A stretch of 64,000 nt of DNA from Rhodosorus marinus (taxonomy: Eukaryota; Rhodophyta; Stylonematophyceae; Stylonematales; Stylonemataceae), in contig JAMWBK010000008.1 of the NCBI GenBank assembly GCA_029953675.1, forward strand, positions 1,583,001 through 1,647,000, in the 5' to 3' direction. How positions within the stretch are numbered: position 1 is the first letter of the stretch; each line of letters opens with the position of its first letter. The notes under the pieces were generated by a model that searched no databases, was not told the DNA's origin, and saw only the letters and a list, made by a program, of their open reading frames with translations. Below, piece by piece: positions 1 through 11,010 of this stretch. A program made the position numbers and the translations under genes.

Positions 1-452
1 GAGAACATATTTTCGACATCCGCGCTAGTGCGACACAGGATCGCGTAGCCTTTCGTCTTGGAAGGGTGGATCCTAACAACTTTCCCTCGAGGCCATCATT
101 CTGGGATAGTAGACTCCTACAATGAAAAAGCGCTAATATAATTAGTTCCCTCTTAGCTGGAGGTGCCTGGTAGCGGAGTGTTACCGAGACCGCCGTTGCT
201 GGTTTTTTTTTTTCAACATCTGTTCTAACGACCCCAAAGTGTTACTAAAATGAATACCGGCCAGATATTATGAGCCCTGAGAACTACCTCCAACTACCGC
301 TACCCAAGTGGAAACAACAATCAACTTTTCCGCACCGACCTAATCAGTGGCAAAAAGCGCCAACGGCTTTTGCTAGAGTTCAGCCTTCCAGCTGTCAAGT
401 TGAGAGAAATTGTGCTCAGGCTGTGCCAGACTCTCCGGAACTGGAATAGGTT

Positions 453-922
453 GGCCGGTATTGACTTTGCGCCTTGGCATAGTTGGAAGGTCAGACCAAA
501 TGTCTTTATACGGACGAGATGATTGCAGACGTTCTCACGAAGACATACACCAAGGCTCTGACAGAGGAACTGAGATCCGATCTTGGTGTCGTAGAGAGAC
601 CTTCCTCGATGGTATAAGGGCGAGGGGGAGTGGTGGTCGGTATTGACTTTGCCCTTGGCATAGTTGGAAGGTCAGGCCAGGTAGCGGGGCCGGGATAGTA
701 TAGTATAGGCTGTGGGCATAGTTGGAAGGTCAGATCAGGTAGCGTAGCTGGGACAGTATAGTAGGGTTGTGCCAAGGGGTCGGCTTTTTCGCTGTATACC
801 CCTCTAACCCCCCCTGTTTTCGCGGGTTTAACCACTTCTGGGTCGTAAACAGCGAAAACACCGACCCACTTGGCACAACCCTAAGTATAGTATAGGCCGT
901 AAGCATAGTTGGAAGGTCAGAC
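453..922. repeat. Direct-repeat cluster interrupted by a MITE
   Basis: The motif GCATAGTTGGAAGGTCAG occurs four times, at about 477, 658, 716 and 903. Longer flanking similarity is visible: a GGTATTGACTTTGC segment precedes the first two copies, and a GTAGCG...ATAGTATAG segment precedes the last two. The last unit is split by the small element at 764-881. No coding potential is evident. The first 450 bases of the window also show nothing I recognise. Confidence 0.75.
764..881. mobile_element. 118-bp MITE with TA target-site duplication
   Basis: The element starts with GGGTTGTGCCAAG and ends with its reverse complement CTTGGCACAACCC. The terminal inverted repeats continue for about 38 bp with a few mismatches (GGGTCGG..TTTCGCTGT). 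TA dinucleotides flank both ends (762-763 and 882-883), as expected of the Tc1/mariner superfamily. It lies inside one unit of a local direct repeat; the neighbouring unit at about 680-734 lacks it and serves as an approximate empty site. It is too short to encode a transposase, so it would be non-autonomous. Confidence 0.75.
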
Positions 923-1685
923 GCTGGCTGGTCTGCAGCCAGCATAGCTGGGATTCTATATCCGGTGAATAGATAGTATGCTGCAGACCCGAACCAGAGC
1001 CATTCAGGGCCTCAGAAAAAGGTCATCATGGCATGGCAGCAGGAATAGATTTGGGATATGTTACCTAATTTGGGATTAACTAGGAAGGAAGCTAGCAAAC
1101 TTGAATTCTGGAAGAACTGACGCGTAAATCCAGTGGACGCACGAAACTTGGCAGCGAAAGTCCACTTTTTTTCTTAGAAACTTGGAAACATGTCTTGACC
1201 CACCTCCCCCCCTCCCCCCCTCTGCAGCCGTTTTTAGCACTGTACATGACCAGATGGCCAAATCAACGATAAAACTCTATTGATTGATTATAAATGATTG
1301 CGTGATATTGACTGATTTTCTTGGCAATCCTTCCAAATTCTTTCAGATTCGGCAGATTTGGGTGATAGTAGGTAAACACCGGTTTTTGCATATCGAACAG
1401 TTTTTTTTCAAATCGGCTTTACTCGCTTAATTACAGCGATTCCAGCTCGGATGTTAGGTGAACACTACAACGGCTAATTAGCTGGTGGTTGATGCGGCTT
1501 GCCATAATTTTCTCTTACCCTGACATGAATGTCGTCCGCAGCACCGGCAGGGACTTCTCACATTCCCGTCACGGCGGAGGGAAGTGCATGTATCGAACCT
1601 GGACCACATATCTGTAGTAGTGCAACAAAATACGTACTTATTTGGATAAATTCTCTATGCACATAGTGCGGGGGATTTAATAACG
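923..1685. other. No recognised gene
   Basis: Non-coding to my reading: mixed composition with a pyrimidine run near 1200-1222 and no ORF with family resemblance. It leads into the non-LTR relic and may include more of that element's decayed 5' part, but I cannot show this. Confidence 0.4.
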
Positions 1686-1689
1686 GTGA

Positions 1690-3807
1690 CCTACTCGCCG
1701 GATTACGGGTTATTATCTGTAGACTTTAGTAATGCTTTTAATAGTGTCCCTCGACTTGCCATTATGCACGTGGTGCGCCAGGTCTTCCCTGTAAATTTTC
1801 CTTTTGTTAGTAGTCTTTACTCTTTGATGGGTGAAGGGCCAACTTATGACACCCTCCGCCGTTCCTCGCACTTCTTCGAGGCGCGGGGTTCAACCGGGCG
1901 ACCGGTTGGCGCCCTTGTTTCACGCCTGTGGGCTTCAGGTCGTTTTGCTTAGCCTGCGTTTCCTGTTCCATCGCTTCCAGTAAGGTGTCGTCGTCTTCGA
2001 CTAAATGCCTTAGCAACGTCCTAAACAGGCCGTTGACGTTTTTCCATGACAAGCTCTTCACGTTAGGTCGTTTTGCTTAGCCCTCGTTCAGAGTTCCCGG
2101 AGGTCCGCACAGTGGATTACCACTATGACGTCTGCCTCATTCGGCCTCCAGATACCGTCGCGGCGGCGTACGATCGTCTCCGCACACTGGTATCCCTCGT
2201 CGATCTCGAAGTCAATCATGCGAAGTTGTTCTACTGGGGAGGAGCGGATATTCAAGAGCAGGAGGTCCCTGCTCGTTGCCAGGATATTTGGCGTGGAGGG
2301 TGAGTTGTCGCAGATTCTGAGTAAGCACCGGCAGCTGGTCTCGGAGCTACGTCGGCTGCCTCGCGGTTTCTTGCAATGCTCGTTGTTGCTTTATCGATAT
2401 TGTTGCAGGGCAGCGGCTCACCTATTGGCTCCGCTTGCTCCTGACTCACTAGGGCAGGTGGTTGGCAACCCATGGCGACGACGAGAGCTTTGGTGAGCTG
2501 GGATATTTCTTAAATGAGGAGCCCCACCCGTGATATCGTTCGCGCCCAAGTGGGCCTACCCCTCCGTCTAGGCGGTCTAGGCCTCTGTAGCCGAGGCTGC
2601 TATCCAACCAGAGGCTGTGGTTGGGTCTTGGGGCACCGCCCTCCCGACGTTGAGCGCGTTGGGTGTGTCTAGTTTCCAAAATTTGGAGTTCAGTCTTTCC
2701 AGTGATGATCTACACTCTAGTGTCCCTGAAAGTGCCCGTGGTTTGTTTCTCGAGCTGCAATCGGCGACATCATCTTGTACCAGTCTCCCTGCCGACCTCA
2801 TCCACGCCTGGCTGGCGGGCGAGCCGTTTTTTCGCGGGCTCGCGACCCGAACAGCTGCCGGCCCTGTACCTGCCGCGCTTGATACTGTGGTTGCTGAGGA
2901 AAGAGAGGTCATTCGTGATCCTCCTGATGATGGACCGGGCTCTGGGAGTCCAGTCTCCGCACGCACGGATGCGTTGCAAAACACCCTTTCTTGGGACTTG
3001 CACCGTGCTGCCAACCGCCGACTTCTTGCGCAGATGGTCTCATCTTCCCGAGATCGCGCCGCCTGCATAGTTGGAGGGTGTATCAACTCACAGTGGCTCA
3101 TAAGCGTCCCGGCTTTTCCACCATTCACACTGACAGACTTCGAAGTGCGCACTTCTGTACGTTTATACCTCGGTTTGCATCAGCCGTGGCCTTCCTAGAT
3201 GGATTCGTCGTGCCCTCTATTCTCTTAGAACGAAGATACCGCGGATTTTGGCGCCGACCTGCTCGCCAGCTGACCGGCTGTGAAAGGCGCCCGAACCCGA
3301 CGACATTACGCGGATCTTGAACCTGTTGTACCGCGAACTTCGACCTATGGTACGGCAAGCCGGTCTTGAAATTGAACGTGAGAAGCCCCTGCCTGTCGCA
3401 GACTACCAGAATGATGAACGCCGCGTGGCTGACCTCGTGGCCATCCGTGACGATAGCCGCCGTACGACGTCGTTGTCTTGCTGTTCCTAATCCTCAGGCT
3501 AGTCGCTATTTGCCGGCTGCGGGAAAGCGCCGTGGATTTGCCTCTGCCAATATGAGACGTCGCAAGGAGTTGAAATATGCGGGGGCCTTGTCTTCCCCAG
3601 GCATTCGTGCTTCGGCTCTAGCTCATCGCCTGGTACCTCTGGTCATTGAGTGCTTTGGGTTTATGGATTCCGTTGGTTCTCGTTGGCTTCGGGAATTGTT
3701 GCGCGAACGCCCTGACCATCTGTCCTCGTTGTTTACACGCTTAAGTTTCTTGCCGTGGCGCATGAACGCTGCGTTGATGTTGGAGGCGCGCGATCTTCGT
3801 CGCGCTT
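1690..3807 (+). pseudogene. Broken non-LTR (LINE-like) retrotransposon, reverse transcriptase C-terminal half
   Basis: Conserved blocks appear in order but in changing frames. The RT motif A region reads LLSVDFSNAFNSVPR near 1710-1755. Motif B reads GVQPGDRLAPLFHACGLQ near 1887-1940 in a different frame. A degraded motif C follows near 2120, where the expected aspartate pair is broken (YHYDVCLI). The connection region then ends in VNHAKLFYWGG, and the C-terminal domain has PLRLGGLGL near 2560 and FTLTDFEVRTSVRLYLG near 3130. The end, 3366-3807, encodes a basic stretch and a terminal HRLVPLVIECFG-type block seen in many protist LINE-like ORFs. The 5' part is missing and several frameshifts separate the blocks, so the element is dead. 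The family name is inferred from motif order only. Confidence 0.75.
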
Positions 3808-3936
3808 AGTCTTCTTTTTTCCCCTTAGGGTTTTTCTCTTTAATCCTCCGATTAAACCGATTCATTCAGTTTTGGAGGCGCGCTCTCTATGCCCTTCCTA
3901 GAGTACCCCATTCCGGGACCTTAGCCTCCAATTAAA

Positions 3937-3949
3937 ATGATGATGATGA
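3937..3949 (+). repeat. Short (ATG)n tract, possible LINE tail
   Basis: Four and a half ATG triplets lie about 130 bp after the last LINE codon. Several non-LTR families end in a simple-sequence tail, so this may be the 3' end of the relic above. A chance microsatellite is the alternative. Confidence 0.4.
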
Positions 3950-3959
3950 ATGCATGCGA

Positions 3960-6180
3960 CATGGAGAACACACATCCGAACTGGGTAACCGCCCGCACCC
4001 CCGCAGTGAACGGCCAGGATTTTTATCTGCTAGCCGACAATGCATGAACGAGACACAACAAATAGGGCGCGAGACGGATGGTCTTGGTGAGTTCCCCATT
4101 TTCGGCTTCACCGACTCCAAAACAAGAAAACTTTGAATTCGCTGGGTCCTAACATTCTAATTAATATGTTTTAACCATCACCGCCTATATCAACTATATT
4201 TGATAACTAAAATGACACTAAGACAGTTCCGCAAGATGCCAATTAAGTGTAGACCTACAAATAGAACAACAAGATGGGAGCACAAGTCGCTCATCACGTG
4301 TCACCTCCTTTCCATCCATGCCCTCAATAGGGCTTCGCTTAGTAAGGCCTTTTTTATGGATGGCCATTTCTTGGGAATAGCGGAATATAGACCGGAAATC
4401 AGTGGCTTTTCGCGGTGCCAGGAATTTACGTCTACGAACACCTTGGGGTCCAATACAAAAATAGTGTCCTGAACGCCTCCTTCACCACCCACCCAATCAT
4501 GTTCCCGTCAAGAAGCTGGGAGTCCTCCCAAACCTTTCTCAGAAACACGAATCCTGTACAGAAAACGACACACCCAAAACAAACAACTAATTTTTTACTG
4601 CTGTCCGTAGTTTGCGGTCTTGAAAAGAAAATATATTTAGAAGAACAAAACGTTTATTGGTTTTATGAATAAATTTGGGTGTTAGCTGTAGGGCAAAGTT
4701 CCGGTAACTACCCGTGCGAGGGGGGAGGGGCGCACAGCGTTTAGATCCAACAGGAAAAAAACTATATTCTTCGGTCGCCATTGCTTCTTTTCCGGTTTGG
4801 AGACCTCGCTAGCATAGAAGCTGCCGGGTCGAGCTGAGATAACAAACAGAACCACAGAAATCCGCTTGAGGAGTGCAGGTGTCTGTTCGTCAATGAACAG
4901 CATCACATCAGCGCCAATGCGGGAGCCGAGTTTTCCAGACCGATCTGGAGCCCAATGGATAGTTCAAAGCTTGCTCGTCCCGAAGATGATGGTCGGGGGG
5001 ACATCCCTTTCCCCTCTGGACAGCTCCCCCGTGGGGGGGTCTAGGGTACTGAGGGCCCCGAAGGTAATTGTCCGGGATTTCGCTTTGATAGTTAGTTAGC
5101 ACCCCATTCCAAACGTTCCTTCCAACCCCGAACGGAGTCAGACATTACGGCTTCAGCAAAAGAGCAAGGTGCATGGTTTGCAACCCAGGGACGAGAGTTC
5201 TCAAAATGACCTTGCTGACACAAGGAGGTTTCTGGTGTCTGCGTATGTCCCCAACAATCCTATCCGATTTCAAAGTTTCGGATCCGCAACATTGATCTGA
5301 GTTTCAAGGAAGTTTATGTTCAGCTGTGTTTCCTCATGGGTCAACTAAGAAACGGAATTACAAGCGCTTCACCACCGGTCTCAACGTTCTTCGACAAAGG
5401 CAGCCTCCCTGCCAGAAGGTTGAGCAGAGTCGTCTTCCCAACACCAGATGAACCCATAATCGCGAGCATCTGCCCGGGCCTCACCTCGCCGTTCCTCGAC
5501 TTCAGAATCGGCTTCGCGTTCTTGCCCTTGACCGCGTAGCTCAAGTCCTTCCACTGCTGGTGAGCATGCTCCAACATCGTGCTCGTCGTCGGCATGCCCG
5601 TCTCCATCGTCCCGTAGCCCATCTCAAGGTGGACAATCTTCTCCGTCGTAATTCCGTTTCAACTGTATCCAAAACGTCAGCCATTGCTCTTATCAATAAA
5701 GTAAAAATCTTCTCACTATTCCTCTCTCTATTTCTCTCTGTCCTTGCTTTGTTGATGTCCTCCTGGCTGATCCAAGCTCCCAAACCCCACCTCCACGCTC
5801 ACTATTTATACTCCTCCAACAACCACGTTGACCTCCACTAGAAAACCTTCACAAGACCGACGCGCCTGCGCATTTCATCATCATCGGAAGTACGGACTTG
5901 AGACCAAAGTTCTGATTTTACTTTGAAAAACAGAACAAGAAACCGCGATGAAACGTTCGTCGTCAATGCAAACCTTCCTTTCTTGCTCAGCCAGTGATCC
6001 ACAACCCAATCCTACCCTCAACAGTCTTGCCCTTAGTGGGACAAAATACCTGAATGTCCCTCCAGTTTTCTTTTTCAATCTTTTTCAGTCTCCGATTAAT
6101 CAAATTCGTTCACCGTTAGTACTACCATCCAGGGGTACTAACAAATCCATATTTAAGTCAATATTTAAGTGCTGGACCTG
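3960..6180 (-). repeat. Segmental duplication copy A (ABCG 3' flank, remnant and 5' flank)
   Basis: Bases about 3960-5170 align by eye with 9340-11010. Shared blocks include the GCCAGGATTT region, the AATTAAGTGT block, GTTAGATCCAACAG, CACATCAGCGC and CAAAGCTTGCTCGTCCCGAA. Bases about 5220-5360 match 13190-13335, the sequence just downstream of the second ABCG gene. Bases 5353-6180 match 14997-15740, its first exon part, leader and upstream region. Copy A is therefore a complete duplicated locus lacking two internal stretches: most of the coding region (about 13336-14997) and the 11010-13150 spacer. Identity is moderate, with many substitutions, so this is not a recent copy. Confidence 0.8.
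5353..5684 (-). pseudogene. ABCG half-transporter remnant (N-terminal NBD only)
   Basis: On the minus strand this begins with the same MADV start and leader as the gene at 13446-15320. It keeps the QWKDLSYAVKGKNAKPIL segment and the Walker A motif (here GSSGVGKT instead of GSSGAGKT). It stops being homologous just after the VETGGE segment. The remaining about 550 codons are gone: the sequence jumps from the codons near 14997 of the intact paralogue straight to its 3' flank near 13336, with ACAAG shared at both sides of the junction. An extra two bases near 5657 also shift the frame between the start and Walker A. A TATAAATA box (5803-5810, minus strand) survives at the expected place, so the remnant could still be transcribed, but it cannot encode a transporter. 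Confidence 0.85.
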
Positions 6181-6865
6181 ATCACACGGGCGAGAACCCT
6201 TTCCAAGCTACGCAAAAAGTTGACTTTCTCAGCTGTTCGGGTGGGTCAGAAAAAGGGTACTTTTGCTTCAATTTGGGACCATCAATGAGACGACCTTGGG
6301 AAATTCACCCTGACTCAGCGAATGTGCTCTATTATTACGTAATACAGGTCCAGAAACCCCAGACCATCCGGAATTCTTTTGTCGGGGGAGGCGACAACCC
6401 TATATGCCTCAGGGCCTGAGGCATTGCGGACGGTGGGGGTGGGGCGGGGGGGTGTGAAGGGCACAGTGACTTGGGAAGGTTGAGGCTGAGGGGGAGGGGT
6501 ACGCAGACTGTGAAGTGCTGCGGTGTCACTATTTACCATGTTGAGAATGGCAACTAAGTAAATCCATAATCGCTGGGCGTGGGTTGGATGCGATACGGGC
6601 CGTTGTAAATCTCTAGACGCGTTTCGCGTTGAAGGGAAGATCGGCACGAGCTCGATCGGCAAAATTCGAGCTGGACTGATCTCAACAAAATCAAAACATT
6701 AATGGTAATCAAAAAGTTATTTCTTTAAAAACAACTATGTACTATATATGACAAGGGTTTCGTTGCCGGAAATCTACAACTACTAAAACAAACGCGAAAT
6801 AATGAGCCCGAGGAGTTCCACGACGGTGCTACGTTCGGTGTGCTCAGCCCGTCCAGCTCCCCAAC
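6181..6865. other. No recognised gene
   Basis: Spacer between the remnant and the 3' end of the first intact ABCG gene. It contains C/T-rich low-complexity sequence near 6430-6500 and a short AT-rich tract near 6700. Two overlapping minus-strand ORFs here have no family resemblance. The 3' untranslated region of the gene at 6866 must lie in its right part. Confidence 0.4.
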
Positions 6866-8758
6866 TTAGCTCTTCTTCGGCTTGTTAATGCGGAGGAATA
6901 AATAGCCCATGCATCGGAGGACAACGGTACACCCAATAAGCCCGCCGTATGCTGCTCCGCGTGAAACGTTTCCGTACCGAGAGAACACGATATCCTGGTT
7001 CACGTCCCCAGTGAACTGAGAGTACATAATAAGAGTGAGCCCGTACTTGATCCAAGACAGGTATTGCAGCCAGCTCAGCCACACCGGTACGAGGTCCAGG
7101 TTAATCAAGAAGCCAGAGAACAGGAACGCTAGGATGATGAACACCGGCACAATCGAAGACGCTATTTGCGCATCTTTCGCGAATGTTGAAACGCAGATTG
7201 TCATGCTCTCCGACGCCCAAGCGATGAGGAATACGATCAAGGTATACTCGAAGAAAGCTCCTGCGTCTACGCGAAATCCAACAATGAAGTAGTTGATCGA
7301 TGTGAATATCAGCACGACAAGAATTGTCCTTGGAATCTCAACAAGGGTTCTCGCGACGAAGTAAGAAGACACTCTGTACATCCTGCTGGCGCGTTCTCGT
7401 AAGACGATCGTCCGTTCCATCGGGAAAACAAACAAGATCGCAAAAGCCCCATTGAAAGATTCGTTGATAGCAACGAAAGCGAGCACTCCAACAAGAGCAT
7501 TCAATCGATCTAGTGTGGGGTCGGCCCAATAGTCGTAGCCTACGTTAATCCAGATCAGTCCTAACAACACGCCCATCACTACGGAGATACCAACTCTAGT
7601 AATGTTCTGCGCTGTGTCCCTCTTCATCAAAATGAAGAACCTCTTAAGCAAATACGCCAGCTCCTTTGTCCAGGAAGAATTGTACTTCGAAAACTTCCCG
7701 TCTTGATTTCCACCAAGTGCATCGGGCTCCTCATAATCGTCAAGCATGCCATCGGTTTCCGATTCCAAGTACGTCGAAGCCAGCATCTCTATCCTCTTGG
7801 TGGTTTCTTCCTCCTTCTCAGTCGTTCTCGAGTCCGCAGAGATCAAGTCGATCATAAAGTCAGCGGGGTTGTACTCCGGAGGACAGGGATGGCCCAGCTT
7901 CGTAAAGTAAGCAACTGCTTCGTTGGCTGGGCCAAAGTACACGACTTCTCCTTTAGAGAGAAGTAGCAGTTGATCGAAAAGTGAGAAGATGTTGGACCTC
8001 GGCTGATGAATCGTGGTGACAATAGTCCTTCCACGTTCCGCTAGGCTCCTCAACGATTGCATCACGTTCAGTGCGTTGAACGAATCCAGACCTGACGTGG
8101 GCTCGTCCAGGAAGATCAGCGATGGACTCGTCACAAGCTCCGTTCCAATGTTCACCCTTCGCTTCTCTCCCCCACTCACTCCCCGAACGCTCTCACCCCC
8201 AATCATCGATTCCTTCACATTCCGGAGGCCCAACTCGTTGATGATCTCATCAACCCTGGTATGGCGCCTCTCTTTTCCAACCTTCATCGGAAGTCTCAGG
8301 TCCGCCGAGAACCGAATCTGCTCCTCAACAGTAAGTGCCTCGAACATGTTGTCACTCTGTTCCACATAAGCCGCGTACTTTCCGAAAGTTTTGAAGTCAC
8401 GCTTGCTACCGTTAACAAGCACCTCACCACCAGTCGCAACGTTCTTCGACGATGACAGCCTCCCGGCAAGAAGGTTGAGCAGTGTCGTCTTCCCCGCACC
8501 TGATGAGCCCATAATCGCAAGCATTTGCCCAGGCTTCACATCGCCGCTCATCGACTTCAGAATCCGCTTCGCGTTCTCGCCCTTGACCGCGTACGTCAAC
8601 CCCTCCCACCGCAGGTGAACAGGCTCCAACATCGTGCTCATCGTTGGTTGGCCCCCTCCATTCTGCCCATAACCCATCCCCATCTCCAGGTCCGCGCCCT
8701 TCCCGTCCACATCCATCTCTTTCACCATCCCGTCAACAGGATCCGCAACATCCGCCAT
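6866..8758 (-). CDS. ABCG-family half transporter (paralogue 1)
   Basis: 630 residues, one exon, in NBD-TMD order as in ABCG (White/BCRP) half transporters. The ATP-binding half has Walker A GSSGAGKT (about 84-91), signature VSGGEKRR (194-201), Walker B SLIFLDEP (213-220) and switch histidine H251. The ABCG-type NPADFMID block follows near 297-304. The C-terminal half, from about 385, holds the hydrophobic segments of an ABC2-type membrane domain. Such proteins dimerise and export lipids, sterols or xenobiotics; the substrate cannot be read here. I start at the ATG at 8758 although the frame is open to 8908, because a minus-strand TATAAATA (8875-8882) lies inside that extension and the MADV start is shared with paralogue 2. 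The protein is highly similar to paralogue 2 except in the acidic N-terminus and the linker. Confidence 0.93.
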   Translation of the reverse strand: MADVADPVDGMVKEMDVDGKGADLEMGMGYGQNGGGQPTMSTMLEPVHLRWEGLTYAVKGENAKRILKSMSGDVKPGQMLAIMGSSGAGKTTLLNLLAGRLSSSKNVATGGEVLVNGSKRDFKTFGKYAAYVEQSDNMFEALTVEEQIRFSADLRLPMKVGKERRHTRVDEIINELGLRNVKESMIGGESVRGVSGGEKRRVNIGTELVTSPSLIFLDEPTSGLDSFNALNVMQSLRSLAERGRTIVTTIHQPRSNIFSLFDQLLLLSKGEVVYFGPANEAVAYFTKLGHPCPPEYNPADFMIDLISADSRTTEKEEETTKRIEMLASTYLESETDGMLDDYEEPDALGGNQDGKFSKYNSSWTKELAYLLKRFFILMKRDTAQNITRVGISVVMGVLLGLIWINVGYDYWADPTLDRLNALVGVLAFVAINESFNGAFAILFVFPMERTIVLRERASRMYRVSSYFVARTLVEIPRTILVVLIFTSINYFIVGFRVDAGAFFEYTLIVFLIAWASESMTICVSTFAKDAQIASSIVPVFIILAFLFSGFLINLDLVPVWLSWLQYLSWIKYGLTLIMYSQFTGDVNQDIVFSRYGNVSRGAAYGGLIGCTVVLRCMGYLFLRINKPKKS

Positions 8759-8801
8759 AGCTCTATTCAGTTTAGTACCCAAACACTTCCAACGCAACAG
8801 A

Positions 8802-8850
8802 TTCCTTTGCCAGCAATCGCTTCCTTTGCCAGGCATCGCTTCCTTTGCAC
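8802..8850 (-). repeat. 19-bp tandem repeat in the ABCG-1 leader
   Basis: Three steps of TTCCTTTGCCAGGCATCGC-like units begin at 8802, 8821 and 8840 (plus-strand reading); the third is partial. They sit between the TATA box and the start codon, so they should be in the 5' untranslated region. The other ABCG copies have an unrelated, CT-rich leader. Confidence 0.8.
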
Positions 8851-8874
8851 CCACCTCACCTGGAGACAACTCAG

Positions 8875-8882
8875 TATTTATA
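8875..8882 (-). promoter_or_regulatory. TATA box of ABCG paralogue 1
   Basis: TATAAATA on the minus strand, 117 bp upstream of the chosen ATG. The identical octamer occurs at matching places upstream of the other two ABCG copies, which supports function and fixes the start codons downstream of it. Confidence 0.7.
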
Positions 8883-9339
8883 GTCTTCCAAAGACGAGCC
8901 CAATTCACAAGTTACAGACGTAGCAATGGTTTTGGCCCCCCCCCGGAGGGTGTACCAATGGCCAAGTTTGTGGCCCTCAAGCCAAAAAAAAATAATTTGA
9001 GTCTCGAAAAGACAAAAAAAAAACACGTAAGAGCTCTCAATGTTCTCTACGTCATACTGACGATAAAAAAAAAAGTGAATATAAAAAGCCCGGAAGAGAA
9101 ATTTTGTTAGTTTTGTTTTTCTAAAAAACAAACTACCTTCCCTTCCGTTTCATTGGTCACCGATGACAATACAGTAATCGTTTTATAAAGAATTCCAACC
9201 GATCTTAAGGAAGATAGGAAATATTTTGAATAAAACATGAAATCCTTTTTTTGCGCAGCCAGTACGACCCGCAAAACAAACATTGGACATTGGGTTCTAT
9301 TGGCCCCGAAAACTGAGTTAGTTCATCTACACATACGGA

Positions 9340-11010
9340 CTGAGGTAAGTCCACAAAAAATTCCCCCCCCCGTGCACAGCCAGGATTTATTTGCCATCAG
9401 ACAATGTATGAAACGAGATCGAACAAAGAGGGTTACAGGACCGGATGGTCTTAAGTGAATACCCCATTTTAGGCTGCCAGGGCTCCACAACAAAGAACTG
9501 TACTAACCATCTAAATAATATGTTTAACTATCACTGTCTAAATCTTCAATATTTGATCATAAAATTCATAATTTAGGGTCTCGGTAGATGACAATTAAGT
9601 GTGGAGTTGCAGATAGTACATCATGAGAAAAGTACAAGTTGTTCTCAAGGCTTCCCCCCTCCTCCCTTTGCCACCCCCTTTCCCAAAATTCTCAATAGGG
9701 TTTGGTTAGCACAGCCGTTTTTCTTGAATGGGCCCTTCCTTAGGAATAGCCGAATTTAGAGGAGAAATCGAGGTTGGGTGGGAGGTGTCCCAGCGTCAGA
9801 AATTTATCTCCACAAAATTTCATTTTGGGAGCCCAATATAAATAATAAAATTGCAATGAACCCGTCTTTTTCTTTTCTTTGACGAAGAGACCTCTTCCAC
9901 CACGTAAAAAAGATTCATTGCGAGCGCTTGGGCCGATCCAAAAAGAATAAAATTCAATATATTTTCAGCTTTTCGCATTCTTTATCCAATAATAGAACGC
10001 CACGCGGCTCTATCATTTTCTCGTGAAGCAGCGGGAAAAAAACAACAACTAAATCTTCAAAGTCTTTTTTCACTCGTTTCAAGTGATTACGGACTCGTCT
10101 TGAAAAGAAAATATATTTATAGGAGGCGTATTTATTAGTTTTGTGAATAAATTAGTCAAGGGTAAGGTGTGTTGACAACCATTTTGCACCTCCCGACCTC
10201 GAATATGTGAATTAGTATTTGAAAAACTTATTTTTCTTTTGAGGCTGGTGATCTTGATGGGATTTTGGTGGACTTTGAAAATATATTGTAAAAGTGGTTG
10301 TTTTGGCTGGATTTTTTTTGGACGGCTGTAGAATGCTGTCCTTGTTTGATGAGTTTAATTGGTGTTCTTCTGAGGGAAAGGAGGGCTGACCGCAAAAGTG
10401 TGCTTTCGCTACCAACAAACAACCCGCGAGCAGAGATTTCGTTTGAATTGAATACCAGTGCTATTGAGTCATGACCATGTTGCCATCCGGCTTGTGGCTG
10501 TTGGTCATAGAAAAGTTCATTGCAGCTCGCGAGCTGTGGGGACAGCGGTTAGATCCAACAGAGCTCGCCATTGCTTCTCTCAACTGTCTCGGTTTGGAGG
10601 CCTTGCTAATTGAAGCTGGCGGAGCCTGAGTTCAATATTCCAGAACTAACAGAAGCGCAACAATCCGTTGAGTGCGGGCGTCTGTACGACAATGGACGCC
10701 ATCACATCAGCGCGAATGTGGGAGTCGCGTTTTCCAGACCGTTCTGGAAACCCCAGGGATAGGTCAAAGCTTGCTCGTCCCGAATATGGTTGAGAACTCT
10801 TGTCCTGGAGTTTGAGTTCTTCGTTTGTCGGGGGAGATGTTTGCAAAGCCCAAAAACCACGAAGGCTTTTCTCATGATGTACTATCTGTAACTCCACACT
10901 TAATTGTAGGGGCTATCGTTTTGATAATTCGATAGCACGCCATTCGAAAACGTACCTTCCAACCATGAGCGGAGTCACACATTACCGCTTCAGCAAACGA
11001 GTAATGTGCA
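9340..11010. repeat. Segmental duplication copy B, distal ABCG 3' flank
   Basis: Counterpart of 3960-5170. No gene is recognised in it. In copy B it is separated from the ABCG gene by a further 2.2 kb, which copy A lacks. The sequence 8909-9340 just left of it is AT-rich with poly-A and poly-C runs and carries no gene; a short stretch near 9250-9290 weakly resembles the upstream region of paralogue 2 (15620-15650). Confidence 0.7.

Noticed and set aside
2577-3198. Overlapping ORFs of about 190 codons on both strands
   Set aside because: Only the plus-strand pieces carry LINE RT C-terminal blocks; the minus-strand frame is a shadow, and neither is an intact gene.
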